The notes under the pieces are model-generated. The model had not been told where the DNA came from and did not search any database. It saw only the letters and a list, made by a program, of their open reading frames with translations. A DNA stretch of 64,000 nucleotides from Bacteroides sp. (GTDB lineage Bacteria; Bacteroidota; Bacteroidia; Bacteroidales; Muribaculaceae), in the NCBI GenBank assembly GCA_014802325.1, contig JAAVCK010000005.1, positions 1 through 64,000 on the forward strand, written 5' to 3'. Below are positions 61,387-64,000 of this stretch, piece by piece (within the stretch, counting starts at the first letter, position 1; each line of letters begins with the position of its first letter). The position numbers and the translations under genes are program-made.

Positions 61387-61902
61387 ATGAAAAAATACCT
61401 CATAGCCGCCATCATAGCAGTGGCATCGTTTGTGAGCGCATCGGCTCAGAAGTTTGCGCTCGTTGATCTCGACTACATACTCCGCAACGTCCCCGCCTAC
61501 GAAATGGCCAACGAGCAGCTCAACCAGCTCTCGCTCCGCTGGCAGAAAGAGGTGGAAAATGTGGCCAAGGAAGCCGAGACCATGTTTAAGAACTATCAGA
61601 CCGAGATGGTGTTTCTGACCGACGACCAGAAGAAGAAAAAGGAAGAAGAGATAGTAGCCAAAGAAAAAGAAGCCGCCACGCTCCGCCAGAAATATTTCGG
61701 TCCAGAAGGCGAACTCTACAAGAAACGCCAGTCGCTCATGAAGCCGATTCAGGACGACGTATACAACGCCATCAAGAAACTCAGCGAGGAGCGCGGATAC
61801 CAGTGTATATTTGACCGCGCATCGTCGAGCGACATCATTTTTGCATCGCCTCGTATAGATGTTTCCAACGAGGTACTCGAAAAACTTGGATATTCAAAAT
61901 AA
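61387..61902 (+). CDS. OmpH/Skp family periplasmic chaperone, first copy
   Basis: A 171-residue chaperone that holds unfolded outer-membrane proteins on their way to BamA. Signal peptide 1-20, then the family start KFALVDLDYILRNVPAYE, a long charged coiled-coil arm (about 45-115, very rich in K and E) and the C-terminal strand region. The length fits Skp. It is one of two copies placed in tandem after bamA. Confidence 0.92.
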   Translation: MKKYLIAAIIAVASFVSASAQKFALVDLDYILRNVPAYEMANEQLNQLSLRWQKEVENVAKEAETMFKNYQTEMVFLTDDQKKKKEEEIVAKEKEAATLRQKYFGPEGELYKKRQSLMKPIQDDVYNAIKKLSEERGYQCIFDRASSSDIIFASPRIDVSNEVLEKLGYSK

Positions 61903-61916
61903 AAGCGCTATTTTTG
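61886..61916 (+). promoter_or_regulatory. internal promoter for the second skp gene
   Basis: TTG at 61886-61888, 20 bases, TATTTTTG at 61909-61916. The -33 box lies in the last codons of the first copy; leader of the second copy about 58 bases. Confidence 0.6.
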
Positions 61917-61980
61917 CGTTAATATTTTAACAACGTATAATTAACAAACTTAATACTTCAAAAATATCAACCCAACCACC

Positions 61981-62478
61981 ATGTTCAAGAGATTACTTAT
62001 AGCTATCCTTATAGCGCTCCCTATGACCGTGTTCGCACAGAAATACGGTGTGATCAACACTCAGACACTCCTTGAATCAATGCCTGAAATCAAGCAGATC
62101 AACGAGCAGCTTCAGGCTTCAAGCAATTCATATCAGGAAGAATTCAACAAACTCACCGGTGAGTTCCAGAAGAAGTTTGAAGAATTTCAGGCTCTCTCCA
62201 ACGACCCCGCTACTCCCCAGACCATCAAGGATCGCCGCACTCAGGAAATGCAGGAGCTCGAAAACAAAATCCAGCAGTTCCGTCAGACTGCCGACCAGGA
62301 TCTTCAGCGTCAGCAGCAGCAGCTCATGGCTCCCCTTCAGGAAAAGGTCATGAAGGCCATCCAGTCAGTAGGTGAAGACGGCGGCTACACTTTCATTTTC
62401 GAGAATGTGATTCCCGTCTACACCGGCAAGGACGTCACCGACGTCACCGAGACCGTAAAGGCTCTGCTGGTAAAATAA
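61981..62478 (+). CDS. OmpH/Skp family periplasmic chaperone, second copy
   Basis: A 165-residue paralogue of the preceding gene: signal peptide (MFKRLLIAILIALPMTVFAQ), KYGVINTQTLLESMPEIKQ, a coiled arm that is glutamine-rich (QTADQDLQRQQQQLMAP) where the first copy is lysine-rich, and the end GGYTFIFENVIPVYTGKDVTD. The different arm composition suggests different clients. It has its own promoter and a hairpin after the stop. Confidence 0.92.
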   Translation: MFKRLLIAILIALPMTVFAQKYGVINTQTLLESMPEIKQINEQLQASSNSYQEEFNKLTGEFQKKFEEFQALSNDPATPQTIKDRRTQEMQELENKIQQFRQTADQDLQRQQQQLMAPLQEKVMKAIQSVGEDGGYTFIFENVIPVYTGKDVTDVTETVKALLVK

Positions 62479-62515
62479 TCAATCTCCGTCAGGAATTAAC
62501 TTTATCATAATACAG

Positions 62516-62546
62516 ATTCAGTCGGTGAACCATATCCCGGCTGAAT
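62516..62546 (+). terminator. hairpin after the second skp gene
   Basis: ATTCAGTCGG (62516-62525) pairs with CCGGCTGAAT (62537-62546) with one T-G pair, followed by TTGTTGG. A weak terminator; readthrough to the winged-helix gene is possible. Confidence 0.55.
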
Positions 62547-62621
62547 TTGTTGGTTAATAAAGGGTGTAACCACACCCCACTTAAATCGGACAACATTTCC
62601 AACTAACTAAATACTACTGAG

Positions 62622-62831
62622 ATGAACACTGAAACTATCGGCACTCTCGCCGGAAACGTATGGGTCGCTCTCAATGAAGCCGACGCTCTCGGCGTAAAGC
62701 AGCTCAAGAAAATCGCTAAAGCAAAGACCGAAAAGGATCTTTACGCAGCTCTCGGATGGCTCGCCCGCGAAGGCAAGCTCGTGTTCAGCGAAAGCGAAGA
62801 CGGTAAGGAACTTATCGTATCGCTCGCGTAA
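62622..62831 (+). CDS. small winged-helix protein (DUF2582 family)
   Basis: A 69-residue protein that is almost entirely one winged helix-turn-helix: TIGTLAGNVWVALNEADALGVKQLKKIAKAKTEKDLYAALGWLAREGKLVF. The family is widespread in Bacteroidota as free-standing small proteins. DNA binding is suggested by the fold only; the target is unknown. It has no partner domain. It ends before a strong hairpin. Confidence 0.85.
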   Translation: MNTETIGTLAGNVWVALNEADALGVKQLKKIAKAKTEKDLYAALGWLAREGKLVFSESEDGKELIVSLA

Positions 62832-62854
62832 AAGCATCTTACTCTCTATTATCA

Positions 62855-62894
62855 GCGACCCGTCGCGCCACCTGTATGTGACACGACGGGTCGC
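62855..62894. terminator. terminator between the winged-helix and CYTH genes
   Basis: GCGACCCGTCG (62855-62865) pairs perfectly with CGACGGGTCGC (62884-62894) around an 18-base loop. The two genes converge on it. Confidence 0.7.
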
Positions 62895-62903
62895 AGATGT
62901 CTG

Positions 62904-63353
62904 TCATTCTCCGGCAAGCGTGGAGTTATAGTAAGCCGGATCGCCGGTCACCTCCTGACCTGCAAAGGGTGGCAATTCCACCTCCTCAGCCTCATCGGCC
63001 AGCTCAACTTCGGCTATCACCAGCCCCTCGTGGCGCCCGTGAAACTCATCCACCTCCCACATGTGACCAGCGTAGGCAACCTTGTAGCGCGTCTTCTCTA
63101 TGCTCCAGCCGCCGGCCAGTGAAGCAAGTTCGTGCGCATCGCGGAGCGGGATCTCATATTCCCACTCGCCTCGGGTTGCACCGCGGTTGCGGCTCTTCAC
63201 GGTGAGAAATCCTCGGTTTCCGGCGCGGCGCACCCTCACCGTGGCATCAACCTGCCGCGATATATAGCATTGAGCTATCTCCACTTCGGCCTCGGCCATC
63301 AAGCGATAAATATTGTCAGTGACAAGAAATTTACGTTCTATCTCAGTTGCCAT
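62904..63353 (-). CDS. CYTH domain protein
   Basis: A 149-residue CYTH (CyaB/thiamine triphosphatase-like) domain: the signature EIERKFLV at residues 4-11, TVRVRRAGNRGFLTVKSR with the basic residues of the triphosphate tunnel, and WEVDEFHGRHEGLVIAEVEL with the metal-binding acids. Bacterial single-domain members often hydrolyse inorganic triphosphate; class IV adenylate cyclase activity is less likely. Divergent from the DUF5686 gene through a shared palindromic promoter. Confidence 0.9.
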   Translation of the reverse strand: MATEIERKFLVTDNIYRLMAEAEVEIAQCYISRQVDATVRVRRAGNRGFLTVKSRNRGATRGEWEYEIPLRDAHELASLAGGWSIEKTRYKVAYAGHMWEVDEFHGRHEGLVIAEVELADEAEEVELPPFAGQEVTGDPAYYNSTLAGE

Positions 63354-63364
63354 ACTAATTTTTT

Positions 63365-63384
63365 GTACCTTTGCGCAAAGGTAC
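63365..63384. promoter_or_regulatory. perfect 20-bp palindrome carrying divergent -7 boxes
   Basis: GTACCTTTGC GCAAAGGTAC is a perfect dyad. It holds TACCTTTG on the plus strand (63366-63373) for the DUF5686 gene and TACCTTTG on the minus strand (63383-63376) for the CYTH gene. The leaders would be about 20 and 16 bases. No standard -33 match is seen on either side. Confidence 0.65.
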
Positions 63385-63400
63385 GATTTTTTCGCAAACT

Positions 63401-64000
63401 ATGAAGATTCGATTCCACCACATATTGCTCGTTACCATACTGCTTTCTTGGCTCGGAGCACACGCTGCCGTACGCCCGTTTGCATCATCGCGTATTCACG
63501 GGGTGGTGACCGACTCGGTAACAGGTGAACCCGTGGAATTTGCCACGGTATTTCTCATCGGCACCGGTCGCGGAGAGCTTACCGACGAAAAAGGTCGCTT
63601 CGACATACACACCAATCTGAGTTTCGACTCCGTGGAAGTATCAGCCATGGGCTACAACACCCGGCGTTGGGGAGTGATACCGCAGTCCGACGTGATGTTC
63701 AGCCCTATGATTTCGCCTATAGGTGTGTCGCTCGGCGAGGTTGTGGTCAAGCCCAAAAAGGAAAAATATTCAAAACGCAACAATCCGGCCGTCGATATGA
63801 TGCGTCGCATCCGCCGCGACCGTGACCTGCACTCGCCGCTCGAAAAGGAAAATTACAACTACCGCAAACACGAAGCCATATCATGGGCCTACAATGAATT
63901 TCAGACCGGCGACTCGCTTCACCCATCGGCGCTCGTGAAGCAGTTTCCGTTTCTGCGAGGATATGTCGACACCTCCGAAGTCACCGGCAAACCGATAGTA
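63401..64000 (+). CDS. DUF5686/carboxypeptidase-like regulatory domain protein (partial, cut by window end)
   Basis: An open frame of 200 codons from the ATG at 63401 to the edge of the window, with no stop. Signal peptide MKIRFHHILLVTILLSWLGAHA, then a carboxypeptidase-regulatory (CarbopepD_reg_2) beta-sandwich at about 30-110: RIHGVVTDSVTGEPVEFATVFLIGTGRGELTDEKGRF and VEVSAMGYNTR. A linker follows with GEVVVKPKKEKYSKRNNPAV and MMRRIRRDRDLHSPLEKENYNYRKHE, the usual start of the DUF5686 outer-membrane barrel family. The barrel itself must lie beyond the window. Function unknown. Confidence 0.85.
   Translation, partial: MKIRFHHILLVTILLSWLGAHAAVRPFASSRIHGVVTDSVTGEPVEFATVFLIGTGRGELTDEKGRFDIHTNLSFDSVEVSAMGYNTRRWGVIPQSDVMFSPMISPIGVSLGEVVVKPKKEKYSKRNNPAVDMMRRIRRDRDLHSPLEKENYNYRKHEAISWAYNEFQTGDSLHPSALVKQFPFLRGYVDTSEVTGKPIV

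Overview
The window looks like a piece of chromosome from a Bacteroidales bacterium, most likely a gut Muribaculaceae-type organism (the family-level guess is inference). Evidence: many genes are preceded by the Bacteroidota-type promoter (TTG/TTTG, 19-20 bases, TAnnTTTG) and lack Shine-Dalgarno sites. There are Bacteroidales-specific families (TamL-like lipoprotein, DUF3822, DUF6242, DUF6089, DUF5686), tandem OmpH/Skp chaperones after BamA, and several secreted proteins with Por/type IX-like C-terminal sorting tails. No rRNA, tRNA, CRISPR array, transposase or integrase was found.

Layout. 1-9.3 kb: gyrA and a periplasmic TPR protein, then (minus strand) thiD and thiS and a tiny low-complexity lipoprotein, then plus-strand NlpC/P60 and C11 peptidases, an MscS channel, and minus-strand thioredoxin. 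9.4-22.3 kb: dapA, DUF3822 and rsmD; a minus-strand HAD phosphatase and tamL; a tightly overlapping plus-strand chain of a 997-residue TPR protein, an outer-membrane barrel, ispD and recG. 22.3-27 kb: two large secreted proteins that share a repeated module. 27-36.5 kb: argS, a BI-1 family membrane protein, carboxynorspermidine dehydrogenase, enolase and minus-strand pyruvate:ferredoxin oxidoreductase. 36.7-45.1 kb: a secreted alpha/beta hydrolase, three secreted proteins (two with sorting tails) and an unidentified 817-residue orphan protein. 45.5-54.3 kb: a minus-strand pectin/galacturonate operon (GH43, pectinesterase, uxaB, uxaA, uxaC, exuT). 54.5-64 kb: apbE, a DUF6242 lipoprotein, DUF6089, uppS, bamA, two skp genes, a small winged-helix protein, a CYTH protein and the start of a DUF5686 protein cut by the window edge.

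How the genes work together. The pectin operon would demethylate and debranch pectin fragments outside the cytoplasm, import galacturonate and convert it to 2-keto-3-deoxygluconate. The uppS-bamA-skp-skp cluster and tamL make and build the outer membrane. Enolase and pyruvate:ferredoxin oxidoreductase belong to fermentative central metabolism. Most genes are ordinary core genes. The less explained parts are a family of short palindromic intergenic elements with compensatory changes in two intergenic regions, the orphan 817-residue protein, the repeated-module secreted pair, and a perfect 20-bp palindrome that supplies back-to-back promoter boxes.
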